A program made the translations under genes and the position numbers. The notes under the pieces are model-generated. The model saw nothing but the letters and a program-made list of their open reading frames with translations. It was not told the DNA's origin and did no database searches. This document shows, in pieces, positions 18,301-25,274 of a DNA stretch of 42,400 bases. Position 1 is the first letter of the stretch. The number at the start of each line of letters is the position of its first letter. The stretch lies in the NCBI GenBank assembly GCA_041859945.1, contig JBFLGC010000023.1, positions 1-42,400 of the forward strand, given 5' to 3'. Source of the DNA: Tetragenococcus sp041859945 (GTDB lineage Bacteria; Bacillota; Bacilli; Lactobacillales; Enterococcaceae).

Positions 18301-18879
18301 TGTCAAGCTAGCAAGCGGTTGCTCGATACTCAATCCCCGTTCTAGTAATGCTCTTTCATAGCTAGCGAAAATCAAATGAAATTCCTTCATTTTTAATTGG
18401 AAATCCACCTCAGAACTTGTCGGATCTGCTATTTTCGAATCGAGCTGTAATTGTTCGATCGCAATATTACCTAACTGAAATTCTTGATAGAGTGCCAATA
18501 ATTGTTCGATAAAGCCAGCATGTTCGATCTCACCGCGAAAAAGCGTTAGTTGATCCTGGATCGAAATCAGAACTTTGCGCATCAACATTGCTGCCCCTGC
18601 CTCAGAAATGCTCTCTTCTTGAAATTCCCCACTACTATTTAAAAAATACCAAGCTAAGCGATGAAAACTGTAGACCTGACTACGGATCGTACTGAACTCA
18701 GAACGTTTTTTTCTCTGTTTTAAGTCGTTTAAAATCTCTTGCTCACGTTCAAATTTGTTATAGTTTGGAACAATGAAGAAGACCTCATTTTCTTTATTTT
18801 CTAGCCATTGACAAGCAACATCTATCATTTTCTTTTGATGGTCACGGTCTCCTGCACCGATGATGAACTGAAGACTCAA
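15337..18879 (-). CDS. addB: ATP-dependent nuclease subunit B (AddB/RexB)
   Basis: 1180 residues. Partner of AddA; recognises Chi and cuts one strand. Helicase-like N-terminus with a degenerate nucleotide site (FIIGAGDRDHQKK), and a C-terminal PD-(D/E)XK nuclease (SVIDYKSSSRSFD). The four iron-sulphur cysteines are kept: one in YQCEYQYFMRYGL and three in CEFCPFRSIC near the end. The start codon is TTG at 18879 behind GAGGAGGG, giving MSLQFIIG. It leads the addB-addA operon from the promoter at 18919-18947. Confidence 0.94.
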   Translation of the reverse strand: MSLQFIIGAGDRDHQKKMIDVACQWLENKENEVFFIVPNYNKFEREQEILNDLKQRKKRSEFSTIRSQVYSFHRLAWYFLNSSGEFQEESISEAGAAMLMRKVLISIQDQLTLFRGEIEHAGFIEQLLALYQEFQLGNIAIEQLQLDSKIADPTSSEVDFQLKMKEFHLIFASYERALLERGLSIEQPLASLTRYLSQKGDKKAEKRLFLISGFSSFSAQEQQLLAILMTDHPVCIDLLLERPAEALEPLDLFFEVNQTYQDLIAGARSIKTKVLRDLHAPVLQVVSPDYLSLESCWRAHYTNKIRTQIDLNDFLHIQVAQTPEEEVRQVALAIKKALVNDRKLRYRDIQVLTLKPEIYRSLVPAIFAEAAIPFYIDEDKKMEEHPLVEFILALFSLEKYHYRQTDVLRFLRTELYIPDTFKTNEQNWEKDTQAFREFVDLTENKSLAYDYHGSDWTSTAPWQLLEYDFEAGKTLDTQILEEKINQIHTSFREDIVSFFETFKTSQTNREAILTFYDFLIKTGIDRQLLHWRDQEIERGNLDQARNHEQTWQALMDLLDEFMEISGDDPFAIDLFEEVLSSGLANLSFGKIPTAIDQVQLNPLDLARPLQAKVTFAIGLDETAFPRKVENKTLLSLEERQRLNQELQAGQFLRDRVGETIRNEPFVAYNLFLSAGKKLYLSYATNYDTTKNIKASPYLKQLSAWTNVAAKQAAPLTLMSDPSDWVESYRGLIRQLNHLLRLSQDNASSLPQNWQILKNQLLASQWHDLAQGVFASQSEQNIPISLQNKTALALYGKDIYSSISRMETFYQCEYQYFMRYGLGLKERDIYGLNAAVTGEFFHDALDHFLSLLIERNLLLQDLSDEARNELVETLLKDIFGQAKYLLLNRSKRMNFIRYQLVNTIKRVTWALQKQSEKTKLSPVQTEVLFGQIAGASGLRDLQFPLQNEGKLHLRGKIDRIDTAVVNDLAWMSVIDYKSSSRSFDLTEAYYGLAMQLVTYLDVALTDAVELIGTKDAKVAGAYYLHVHDPLLKSNEANESERLKKFKYDGLFVDDPAVFEVYDADLEAKQNSLVFPIQKDKSDQLKKVTASKDKFYTEEEIGLLIAHNRQKMVAGGNRILTGDISLNPSFKVNTKKRACEFCPFRSICQFDVMLTENNYHRIPNLDKEVVFERIRKEEAKDE

Positions 18880-18918
18880 AAAGATCCCTCCTCAAAAAGT
18901 TCTCTGGTCACTACTATG

Positions 18919-18947
18919 ATTATACCTGCAAAATTCATTTGGAACAA
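18919..18947 (-). promoter_or_regulatory. Promoter of addBA
   Basis: -35 TTGTTC (18942-18947), 17-bp spacer, -10 TATAAT (18919-18924) on the minus strand. Confidence 0.75.
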
Positions 18948-18968
18948 GAGTTCGCTAACAAATTTATT

Positions 18969-19007
18969 AAAAAGGATACAGCGGAGTGATTCAGCCGTAC
19001 CCCTTTT
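18969..19007 (-). terminator. Terminator behind the 19.0-19.5 kb membrane-protein gene
   Basis: On the minus strand AAAAGGGGTACGGC pairs (with G-U pairs and one bulge) with GCTGTATCCTTTTT. The stem includes the stop codon of the gene. The loop side shares GATTCAGCCG with the dispersed palindrome at 20.8 kb, perhaps by chance. Confidence 0.55.
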
Positions 19008-19497
19008 AAGAGCCACTTTGATCGACAACGACTTCGATAGGTGTTCCCTCTTTTAAATGAAGACTTAAAAATAAGACGATATCATCGAGCGGATGATTAA
19101 ATTTTAATAAAGGTCCTCTCAGGCCAAATTGAAAAAAGTTAAGTTTGACTTCAGCGTTTTTGTCGCTTTGAAACAAAACGACCCGATCTACATTTTGAAA
19201 TTTCACCCCGTGATTATCCAGCTGGTGGATCACAAAAGAATCCTCAGAGATTCCCTTAGCACGGATCAGATAACTCAAAAAGGTAGCAATGATTGCAATT
19301 CCTCTGATCAATTCATCAAGTGTTGTTGGGGGTTCGACGAGATAGAGCACCCCCACAAATACAGCTGCCAAAATGGGAAAAACAATCGCTAGTCGTGACT
19401 GATAGTTAGCGACAAAAACTAATTCTTTTCTTGAAACGAGCAGATAAGCATATAAAACAATCGTAAATAAAACAAATAATACAGTAAAAAAACTCAT
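19006..19497 (-). CDS. Small integral membrane protein of unknown function
   Basis: 163 residues from ATG 19497; a longer frame reaches 19593, but AAGGGG lies just upstream of this ATG. Three or so hydrophobic helices in the first 90 residues (SFFTVLFVLFTIVLYAYLLV, LAIVFPILAAVFVGVLYLV, GIAIIATFLSYLI), then a soluble C-terminal domain of about 90 residues. The tail is PH-like in character (VIHQLDNHGVKFQNVDRVVLF), but I do not recognise the family. Divergent from the HdeD-like gene at 19668. Confidence 0.7.
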   Translation of the reverse strand: MSFFTVLFVLFTIVLYAYLLVSRKELVFVANYQSRLAIVFPILAAVFVGVLYLVEPPTTLDELIRGIAIIATFLSYLIRAKGISEDSFVIHQLDNHGVKFQNVDRVVLFQSDKNAEVKLNFFQFGLRGPLLKFNHPLDDIVLFLSLHLKEGTPIEVVVDQSGS

Positions 19498-19609
19498 ATC
19501 GTTCTCGCCCCTTTTGTTTAGTTTAACAGACACCGTCAAAAATAGAAAGATACAAAACCGTCTTTGAGAATTTTTATAAATACGATTGTTCATATGACGA
19601 TGACTTTGA

Positions 19610-19639
19610 TTGACGAATCCGATCCTTTTTTGCTATGGT
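19610..19639 (+). promoter_or_regulatory. Candidate promoter of the HdeD-like gene
   Basis: -35 TTGACG (19610-19615), 18-bp spacer, -10 TATGGT (19634-19639), 28 bp before the start codon. Confidence 0.5.
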
Positions 19640-19667
19640 AAATATACAGACATAAGGAGGTGATTTT

Positions 19668-20195
19668 ATGAGAGAGGAAAAAGAATTTGATTGGCTCAGT
19701 CTGATCGAAGGGATTTTATTCATCCTGCTTTCCCTTTTAGCTTTCCGTAATCCAAATACAAGTTTACGCATCATTGTTGTTCTCTTTGCTCTTGTCGCGA
19801 TAGTAAACGGTATTTTCAGTATCATGACAAGAAATAGGATCAAAGATTGGATCGGCTATCATGGTACCATATTTTTAGTTTTAGGTATTCTTGAGATAAT
19901 CGTTGGTATCATTTTGATGTTCAATATCAATGCCGGACTCGTTGCTCTGTCCTATATTTTTGCCTTTTGGTTCTTGACTGATTCTGTTCGTAATCTTTTT
20001 TTATTAGATGGCGTACGCTTGATCAGTAAAGGTTATTATTGGTTTTCCTTGATACTAAACGTATTAGGGCTCTTTATCGGGATTTCACTTTTCTTTGATC
20101 CAATCGTATCCCTCTTGACCTTGTCATTTCTAATCGGATTTTATTTTATGATTACTGGAATATTTTATATCATCCGCGCCTTCAGAACGATTTAG
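19668..20195 (+). CDS. DUF308/HdeD-family membrane protein
   Basis: 175 residues with six predicted membrane helices arranged as helix pairs, and the repeated G-I-L/F-x-I-L-x-G pattern of the DUF308 (HdeD) family (GILFILLSLLAFRNP, LGILEIIVGIILMF, FYFMITGIFYIIRAF). HdeD in E. coli is linked to acid resistance; function in Gram-positives is open. Strong AAGGAGGTGATTTT ribosome site before ATG. Single-gene transcript ended by the terminator at 20205-20234. Confidence 0.85.
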   Translation: MREEKEFDWLSLIEGILFILLSLLAFRNPNTSLRIIVVLFALVAIVNGIFSIMTRNRIKDWIGYHGTIFLVLGILEIIVGIILMFNINAGLVALSYIFAFWFLTDSVRNLFLLDGVRLISKGYYWFSLILNVLGLFIGISLFFDPIVSLLTLSFLIGFYFMITGIFYIIRAFRTI

Positions 20196-20204
20196 ATTTA
20201 AAAG

Positions 20205-20234
20205 AAAAAAGCAGTCAGGCCTGACTGCTTTTTT
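20205..20234. terminator. Bidirectional terminator
   Basis: Perfect palindrome: A6, GCAGTCAG, GC, CTGACTGC, T6. Serves the HdeD-like gene (+) and the TPR-like gene (-). Confidence 0.9.
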
Positions 20235-20682
20235 AATTGGATAAAACAGAGTAGAATGACAGGTGTTTCCCTTCATTATCTAAATTTTCCAGTCGTTTAT
20301 CGATCCGTTGTAAGACACCGATCGATAATTCCACAGGTTCTATGTGCTTTCTAGCCGTAATAAGTAATTCTTTTTCTTTTTTGATCTGTTTTTCTTGATG
20401 ATAAATATTAGCCAAGCGCTCCACATATTCATAATGAGTATAATTAGTATTGGCAATCAGATATAACAACAAATCTACTGCTTTAGAAAAATCTTTTACA
20501 CAATAATAATCAATAGCAGCACGATACAATTTGATATCAAGTTCTTCCAACAATTGGGATTTTTTCATTTTTTGTTTCCATTCATTCACAGAAACTTTAT
20601 CAACGATCCGCCCTTGGTCATCATAAGAAAAAATCACTGGTACATCGTTCGGATGCTTCATTTCATTATTGATTTTCTTCAA
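20233..20682 (-). CDS. Hypothetical helical (TPR-like) protein
   Basis: 149 residues, soluble. The middle part (AAIDYYCVKDFSKAVDLLLYLI, then YVERLANIYHQEKQIKKEKELL) reads like one or two TPR-type helix pairs. The start used is TTG at 20682 behind a GGGGGG site; an in-frame ATG 7 codons later lacks a good site. No family name can be given with confidence. It shares its terminator with the HdeD-like gene and has an AT-rich upstream region (20700-20785) that could hold its promoter. Confidence 0.7.
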   Translation of the reverse strand: MKKINNEMKHPNDVPVIFSYDDQGRIVDKVSVNEWKQKMKKSQLLEELDIKLYRAAIDYYCVKDFSKAVDLLLYLIANTNYTHYEYVERLANIYHQEKQIKKEKELLITARKHIEPVELSIGVLQRIDKRLENLDNEGKHLSFYSVLSN

Positions 20683-20785
20683 ACAGATCCCCCCACCCGT
20701 TTCTATCTTAAACTATAATATACTACATATTTTAAAAAAAAACTATATTGAATGATTATTCTTTATTTTATAATAATATTTTGGT

Positions 20786-20857
20786 GTTGCAATTCACGGC
20801 CGAATCAGCCGCTACACTACGAGATCGGCTTGCTTACAGTCAGCCGCGGATTGCAAC
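20786..20857. repeat. Imperfect palindromic element, copy 2
   Basis: 72 bp bounded by GTTGCAAT (20786-20793) and ATTGCAAC (20850-20857); arms pair over 15 bp with 2 mismatches. Its first 48 bases match the inverse of 3101-3148 at 45 of 48 positions. It is shorter than copy 1. It begins 4 bp past the reconstructed stop codon (20861) of the interrupted membrane-protein gene and could act as its transcript-end hairpin. Confidence 0.75.
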
Positions 20858-20860
20858 TAT

Positions 20861-20901
20861 TTAGGCTGCTTTTTTCCCCATCTTCAAATAACTTACAACG
20901 G
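20861..20901 (-). pseudogene. Detached 3' end of the IS-interrupted DUF422-like gene
   Basis: Joined across the IS (22784 to 20901), these bases continue the upstream frame as ...GVIL-TVVSYLKMGKKAA-stop, completing the last membrane helix with a basic tail. The stop is at 20861-20863. The join assumes element ends at 20902 and 22783. Confidence 0.65.
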
Positions 20902-21085
20902 GTGAACTACTCACCACTTAGCTAAACCTAACGGTTCTTAACGCTTGAAGTGGGAGCTTCTTGGGAATAGAGCATACTTGCGAGTGTATTTCTTTACCCG
21001 CAGCGGTGTCTCTTATTTACCAAGCTATCCCCGTAGTTCCTACGGTTCTTGTTTGTATCTAAGCTAATTGTTTTAGTCGTAGACC
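20902..21085 (-). ncRNA. Probable omega (reRNA) region at the IS right end
   Basis: TnpB nucleases use an RNA spanning the end of tnpB and the element's right end, with the guide read from the flank. Here the region downstream of the tnpB stop holds a CCGTAG-GAA-CTACGG hairpin (21031-21045) and the terminal CCACTT/AAGTGG stem (20914-20953). The presumed guide would be the flank at 20882-20901. Inferred from family knowledge; extent approximate. Confidence 0.5.
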
Positions 21086-22201
21086 TTCGGTCAGAATATT
21101 GATACTTGCGTTTATATCTCGGTCATGATGAGTATGACAAACAGAACAAGTCCATTCTCGAATTTCGAGTGGCTTCTTGCCATCTTTATGTCCACACTTT
21201 GAACAGATTTGACTGGAAGCGAACCATTTATCACTCTTGATAATTTCACGTCCATACCAGTCAGCTTTGTACTGTAGTTTAGTCACAAAACTAGACCACG
21301 ACACATCAGAAATACTTTTAGCTAATTTATGGTTACGCAACATCCCTTTTGTGTTCAGGTCTTCAATACAGACAGTATCGTGATTTTTGATAATTTCTGT
21401 ACTCACTTATTCAAGAAATCGTTACGTTGATTCATTCCTTTTTCATGTAGACGAGCAACCTTTCGTTTTTGTTTCTGGTAGTTTTTGGCTTCAAATAGAT
21501 TGATACCTTTCTTCTTAGCCAGTAAGGCACGTCTTGACAACTTGCGTTGTTCACGTTTGAGTTTCTTTTCCATTTTGGACGTGAATTTATTATTATCAAT
21601 TTTTTGACCGTCAGAAAAAATGGCAAAATCAGTAATACCAAGGTCAATCCCAATAGAAGAATCGGTTTTAGGAAGTTCAACTATTTCTTCTTTACACAAC
21701 AAAGAAATATGGTATTTACCACTTGGATGACGTGAGATTGTGACAGATTTGATTATTCCTTTAGGTTGTCTATGGAGCTTGATTTTGATTAAAGACTTCA
21801 ATTTAGGAACTTTGACGAACTTATTATCAATCAGAGCCACTGTTCCTTTTTGATTATTAGTGGTATAGCTTTGAACGAGATTCTTTTTACTTTTGAACTT
21901 TGGAAATCCAACGGATTTATCTCTAAAAAAATTCTTATACGCCTTCTCTAAATTGAGTTGTGCATTTGCTAAAGCAAGGCTGTCTACTTCCTTCAAAAAC
22001 GGAAACTCATTCTTGTATTGAGCAGGCGTTGGAAAATTCATTTTTTTAGATGAATCAGTTTTCGTTTTCTCATACGCTTTCATTCGGTCAGCAAGCATTA
22101 GATTGTAGACCTTACGGACACAACCAAAAAGACTTCGCAAAGAAAATTTCTTGTTCCTCAGTTGGATAGATTCTAAATTTGTATGCTTTTAGTCGTTCCA
22201 T
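21059..22201 (-). pseudogene. tnpB: tnpB (RNA-guided nuclease) with two compensating frameshifts
   Basis: The original gene would run from ATG 22201 to 21059 (381 codons including stop). It opens MERLKAYKFRIYPTEEQE, but one extra base in an A5 run (plus strand, about 22126-22130) shifts the frame before FGCVRK. A one-base loss at 21404-21406 shifts it back: the middle piece stops at TGA in a GTGA overlap, and the last piece starts at GTG. RuvC residues are all present but split: GIDLGITDF (Asp) in the middle piece, CIEDLN (Glu) and HDRDINASINIL (Asp) in the last, with the zinc ribbon CSKCG...CSVC. The GTGA overlap would allow coupled synthesis of the C-terminal piece. Confidence 0.88.
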
Positions 22202-22210
22202 AAGATTCGC

Positions 22211-22621
22211 CTACTCTCTATTTGTGGTTTTACCTTGATTCTGAATATATTTTTTGATGACATCAATGGGTGCACTACCAGTTGTCAACAGGCAGAAGCT
22301 TTTAGACCAAAACATTTCTTTCCAAAGATATTGTTTTACTCTAGGATAATCACGCTTTATCAACCGTGAACTAGCACTTTTATAAGCATTGATGAACTTT
22401 GTCAGCTCTGTTTTGGGTTGTGCTTTGAATAGAATATGAACATGGTCTTTCTCATGATTCCACTCAACTAAAGTTATATGATAAGATTCTGCAATTCGTA
22501 CAAAAGTTGTTTTAGCAAATTCAGATATTTCATCATCAATCACTTGTCTACGGTATTTAGTTACCCGTACAAGATGATAATAGAGAAGAAATACTGAATG
22601 ATTATTAGTAGCTAATTCCAT
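22211..22621 (-). CDS. tnpA: IS200/IS605-family transposase TnpA (Y1, HUH)
   Basis: 136 residues from ATG 22621; a GTG at 22633 adds four residues. Single-strand DNA transposase: HUH motif HVHILF (H60, H62) and the catalytic tyrosine in KKYIQNQG (Y125). The N-terminus (SVFLLYYHLVRVTKYRR) is family-typical. It appears complete, so the element could still move and also mobilise in trans. It ends 9 bp before the original tnpB start. Promoter candidate at 22653-22682. Confidence 0.93.
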   Translation of the reverse strand: MELATNNHSVFLLYYHLVRVTKYRRQVIDDEISEFAKTTFVRIAESYHITLVEWNHEKDHVHILFKAQPKTELTKFINAYKSASSRLIKRDYPRVKQYLWKEMFWSKSFCLLTTGSAPIDVIKKYIQNQGKTTNRE

Positions 22622-22652
22622 TGTTATATCCACTCATTTCTCATACAGACTG

Positions 22653-22682
22653 ATTATAACACAGAACAAAATAAAACGGCAA
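22653..22682 (-). promoter_or_regulatory. Candidate tnpA promoter
   Basis: -35 TTGCCG (22677-22682), 18-bp spacer, -10 TATAAT (22653-22658) on the minus strand inside the IS left end. Confidence 0.55.
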
Positions 22683-22778
22683 TAAGCTTTTTATGTCGGT
22701 TTTCGAGTTACCAAAGGTAACCCTCATACCGAACGGCATTCATCACCCACCTATAGAGGATGGGCGACTTCTGCCTAG

Positions 22779-23473
22779 TTACGTTAAAATAACACCGATA
22801 GCTACTGCCAAAAGCAACTTGATAAGTTCAGGTATCCTTTGGTTATTCCCATTGATCAAAGGACTAAACAGAACGATCGGTACCATCAAAAAGAGACCCG
22901 CTATAAAAGGTGTGGCTTGTTTCAATACTTGTTTATGGAATTTTTCGGCTAAAAAATAACCCAAATAAATCAAGACGGCGTAAAGTCCTGTCATATAGGT
23001 CCAGCCAGTGAAGTTTTGGAATGGGATCCCGAAAAAACGTTGACTATAATGTTCGACCCAATTCCATTGACCAGAAAGGATGCCATTAAAAACGTAAGCA
23101 CCATGGACATAGACCGGATCAATCGAAAAATCGTGAAAAGAGGCTAGTAATCCAACCACCCAAATCGACATCCAAGGTTTCATATTGAGGTATTTAAACA
23201 ACGTCATCGCCGCATAAACAAGTGAGGCCTCGATAAGTAACGTTGCTAGTGGGATCAAGCCAGCCATTAAGATCCGATGCTGATCATAGCTATAGGTTTT
23301 CACAAATAGCACCCCAACATGTTCAAAAATACCGTCTCCTACTACAAACATCATCAATTCGAAAACTTTCAACCTATAATCTTTTTGTCTAGGGCATGAA
23401 ACAAGCAAAGAGTAAAAATAACAATAGCCAGTACTTCATTGACCAACCAAGTGATAAGATATTGTCCTAACAT
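22779..23473 (-). pseudogene. DUF422/carotenoid-biosynthesis-like membrane protein, frameshifted and IS-truncated
   Basis: Polytopic membrane protein of about 230 residues with six to seven helices. DPVYVHGAYVFNG, W-x-W and FGIPFQNFTGWTYM resemble the conserved core of DUF422 proteins (CruF type); the resemblance is moderate. The likely start is ATG 23473 (MLGQYLITWLVNEVLAIV), but the frame breaks near 23390-23400, where one base is missing between HAL and RQKDYRLKV; a downstream TTG-started frame (23408) carries the rest. The 3' end is cut by the IS: it now ends ...GVILT-stop, while the original last 13 codons lie at 20861-20901. Either lesion alone might be tolerated; together they suggest decay. 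Confidence 0.72.
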
Positions 23474-23533
23474 TTGCACTCATCTCTCTTTCTTAAATTC
23501 GATCATACACCCTGTGAAGTATTTTGAAAAAAC

Positions 23534-23563
23534 AAAAAGCCCTTGAATAACAAGGACTTTTTT
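23534..23563 (-). terminator. Terminator of rplS
   Basis: GCCCTTG (23539-23545) pairs with CAAGGAC (23551-23557), flanked by A/T runs; on the minus strand it follows the rplS stop. Confidence 0.8.
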
Positions 23564-23596
23564 GAGTCTATTTGAAAATAGACGCTCGCAAAATTC

Positions 23597-23944
23597 TTAA
23601 CGACGAACTTCTTGAATACGAGCTGCTTTACCATGAAGGTTACGCAAGTAGTACAATTTCGCACGACGCACTTTCCCTTGACGGACAACCTCGATTTGTG
23701 CTACACGGGGTGTATGAAGAGGGTAAGTTCTTTCCACTCCGACACCGTTTGACATTTTACGAACTGTATAAGTTTCGCTGATGCCAGCGCCACGACGTTT
23801 GATCACGACACCTTCAAAAAGTTGGATACGTTCACGTGTACCTTCGACAACTTTTGCATGCACACGCACTGTGTCGCCAGGACGGAAATCAGGGATATCC
23901 GTACGTAATTGTTCCTTGGTTAGTTCTTGAATCAATGGATCCAT
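23597..23944 (-). CDS. rplS: Ribosomal protein L19
   Basis: 115 residues, the normal length, from ATG 23944 (MDPLIQELTKEQLR). The open frame extends upstream to 24028, but AAGGAG lies 10 nt before this ATG and an ATG at 23953 is too close to it. L19 sits at the 30S-50S interface. In most Firmicutes it follows rimM-trmD; here it stands alone with its own promoter and terminator, next to a VOC dioxygenase gene. Confidence 0.97.
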   Translation of the reverse strand: MDPLIQELTKEQLRTDIPDFRPGDTVRVHAKVVEGTRERIQLFEGVVIKRRGAGISETYTVRKMSNGVGVERTYPLHTPRVAQIEVVRQGKVRRAKLYYLRNLHGKAARIQEVRR

Positions 23945-23956
23945 GTTTATCATTCT

Positions 23957-23981
23957 CCTTATTCCCAAATATTCAATAAGG
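23957..23981 (-). promoter_or_regulatory. rplS leader hairpin covering the ribosome site
   Basis: On the minus strand CCTTATT (23975-23981) pairs with AATAAGG (23957-23963), which is the start of the AAGGAG site. This resembles the Firmicutes L19 leader and suggests translational autoregulation by L19; the protein-RNA link is inferred. Confidence 0.6.
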
Positions 23982-24034
23982 TTATCTTTCCCCAGCGGAA
24001 TATTGTAATAGATGAGTTTTTCACTCACTGAATC

Positions 24035-24063
24035 ATGTTACCATAAGTCTAGGCGCCTGTAAA
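24035..24063 (-). promoter_or_regulatory. Promoter of rplS
   Basis: -35 TTTACA (24058-24063), 17-bp spacer, -10 TAACAT (24035-24040), giving a leader of about 85 nt. Confidence 0.7.
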
Positions 24064-24144
24064 GAAAATTTTCTTGTCAGGATCGACTTTTTAAAGGTAG
24101 CTCTTGCAAAGAACTCACGGTCAACTTCAACGACCAACGTTATA

Positions 24145-24267
24145 CTAGAGCCAATTAGGATTAGGTAGCTGAAATAATAAACGTTTCATTTGTGGAGCAT
24201 GAATCGCATTTCTGCCGCAATATTGCAAGGCTTTCTCCTCACGCCACAAAAAACGTTCTTTCCGCAA
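24145..24267 (-). other. Small open frame in line with the VOC gene after its stop
   Basis: After the TAG of the dioxygenase gene (24277-24279) the same frame stays open for 43 codons to TAG at 24145. A TTG at 24267 with AGGGA nearby could start a 40-residue peptide (MRKERFLWREEKALQYCGRN...). Codon use looks protein-like and the peptide is basic. It could be a read-through extension, a small gene or a remnant; I do not recognise the sequence. Confidence 0.3.
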
Positions 24268-24276
24268 CTGGGATCC

Positions 24277-25152
24277 CTATTTGAGTCGCTCAAATCCTAG
24301 TTTAATACCGTTGGGGTCGGTCAACCATAAGCCGTTTTCTTTATGGTAAGCGATTTGCTTTTCTTGCCAATGCTTTTCAAGGCGTGAAAGTTCAGCGTCA
24401 TTTTTTACATAGAAAGTAAAATATGCCAGACCTAGATCATTTGCTTCCATAGCAGGCGCATGGTTACTTTCCCAAATATTCGTGCCAATATGATGATGAT
24501 AGTCTCCACTAGCAAAAAATTTTGCTTGCTGGCCAAAATTATTTTTTAGAGAAAGCCCTAAACTATCCGTATAAAATTGCTCGGTTTTTTCTAAATCAGC
24601 CACTTTCAAATGGACATGACCAACCACAGTCTCCGCAGAAAAGCCCTGCCAATCACGGTCCGCCAAATCGATCAATCCTTGGGCATCCATTTCTTTTGTT
24701 ACGCCCACGATTTCCCCGTCCGTGCGAATGTCCCAAACTGCTCTAGGCTTATCATGATACACTTCGATGCCATTGCCTTCAGGATCGGTCAGATAGATGG
24801 CTTCACTATATCCATGGTCGGCCCCACCTGTGACTGGTGCATTGGCTGTGACATAATGATACAAAGCATTTCCTAGTTCTTTACGATTTGGCAATAGAAA
24901 GGCCGTGTGATATAAACCTGTTTTCCGACTTTGCGGAACAGGATGCAGCACTCGGATCAATTTCACTAAAGGTCTGGTTCCAACTCCTAGGGTAATTGTT
25001 TCCCTGTTTTTTTCGAAAAGTGTCAACCCGATCACATTTTGATAAAATGCCGACATTTCGTTTAAATTTCCTACTTTTAATGCGACCAAACCTGGTACTG
25101 TTTGCTCATCTAACCTAAAATCAGGAAAAATAACATTCTTATTCATTTCCAT
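24277..25152 (-). CDS. VOC-family dioxygenase (catechol-2,3-dioxygenase-like, CatE/MhqE type)
   Basis: 291 residues from ATG 25152; GGAGG lies 5-6 nt upstream, inside the longer frame that begins at 25164. Two glyoxalase/bleomycin-resistance (VOC) modules: about 20-135 (LVALKVGNLNEMSAFY...GNGIEVYHD) and about 165-290 (GHVHLKVADLEKTEQFY...DPNGIKLGFE). The second holds the metal ligands: H in GHVHLK, H in HHHIGTN and E in LGFERL. Relatives in Bacillus handle catechol/quinone stress. Its promoter carries a palindrome that may bind a MarR/HxlR-type repressor. It is divergent from the permease at 25275. Confidence 0.87.
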   Translation of the reverse strand: MEMNKNVIFPDFRLDEQTVPGLVALKVGNLNEMSAFYQNVIGLTLFEKNRETITLGVGTRPLVKLIRVLHPVPQSRKTGLYHTAFLLPNRKELGNALYHYVTANAPVTGGADHGYSEAIYLTDPEGNGIEVYHDKPRAVWDIRTDGEIVGVTKEMDAQGLIDLADRDWQGFSAETVVGHVHLKVADLEKTEQFYTDSLGLSLKNNFGQQAKFFASGDYHHHIGTNIWESNHAPAMEANDLGLAYFTFYVKNDAELSRLEKHWQEKQIAYHKENGLWLTDPNGIKLGFERLK

Positions 25153-25171
25153 AACAACCTCCATTACTAAT

Positions 25172-25210
25172 AAACTAGTTTAAGTATATAGCTTATTTTT
25201 TATAAGTAAA
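25172..25210 (-). promoter_or_regulatory. Promoter and palindromic operator candidate of the VOC gene
   Basis: -35 TTTACT (25205-25210), 16-bp spacer, -10 TATACT (25183-25188), followed by the perfect palindrome AAACTAGTTT (25172-25181) just downstream of the -10. Confidence 0.5.
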
Positions 25211-25274
25211 AAGAAGTGACTTAGACTGTTTTTTTCGAGCCAAAAAAGGTAAACTAAGCTTGGAGGCTTTAAAC

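Larger units (their letters stand above)
20902..22783 (-). mobile_element. IS200/IS605-type element (tnpA + broken tnpB)
   Basis: 1882 bp, no inverted repeats and no target duplication, as expected for this family. Left end (minus-strand 5') carries a hairpin around CCCACC-TATAGA-GGATGGG (22746-22764); right end carries the CCACTT...AAGTGG stem and finishes GTGAGTAGTTCAC. The boundary was fixed by joining the flanks: TTTAA directly 5' of the element plus 20901 onward restores an open frame. TTTAA is therefore the likely target/TAM motif. It carries tnpA (intact), tnpB (frameshifted) and a probable omega-RNA region. Confidence 0.85.

Noticed and set aside
22693..22959. 88-residue plus-strand frame near the IS left end
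   Set aside because: Spans the IS boundary and lies antisense to the DUF422-like gene.
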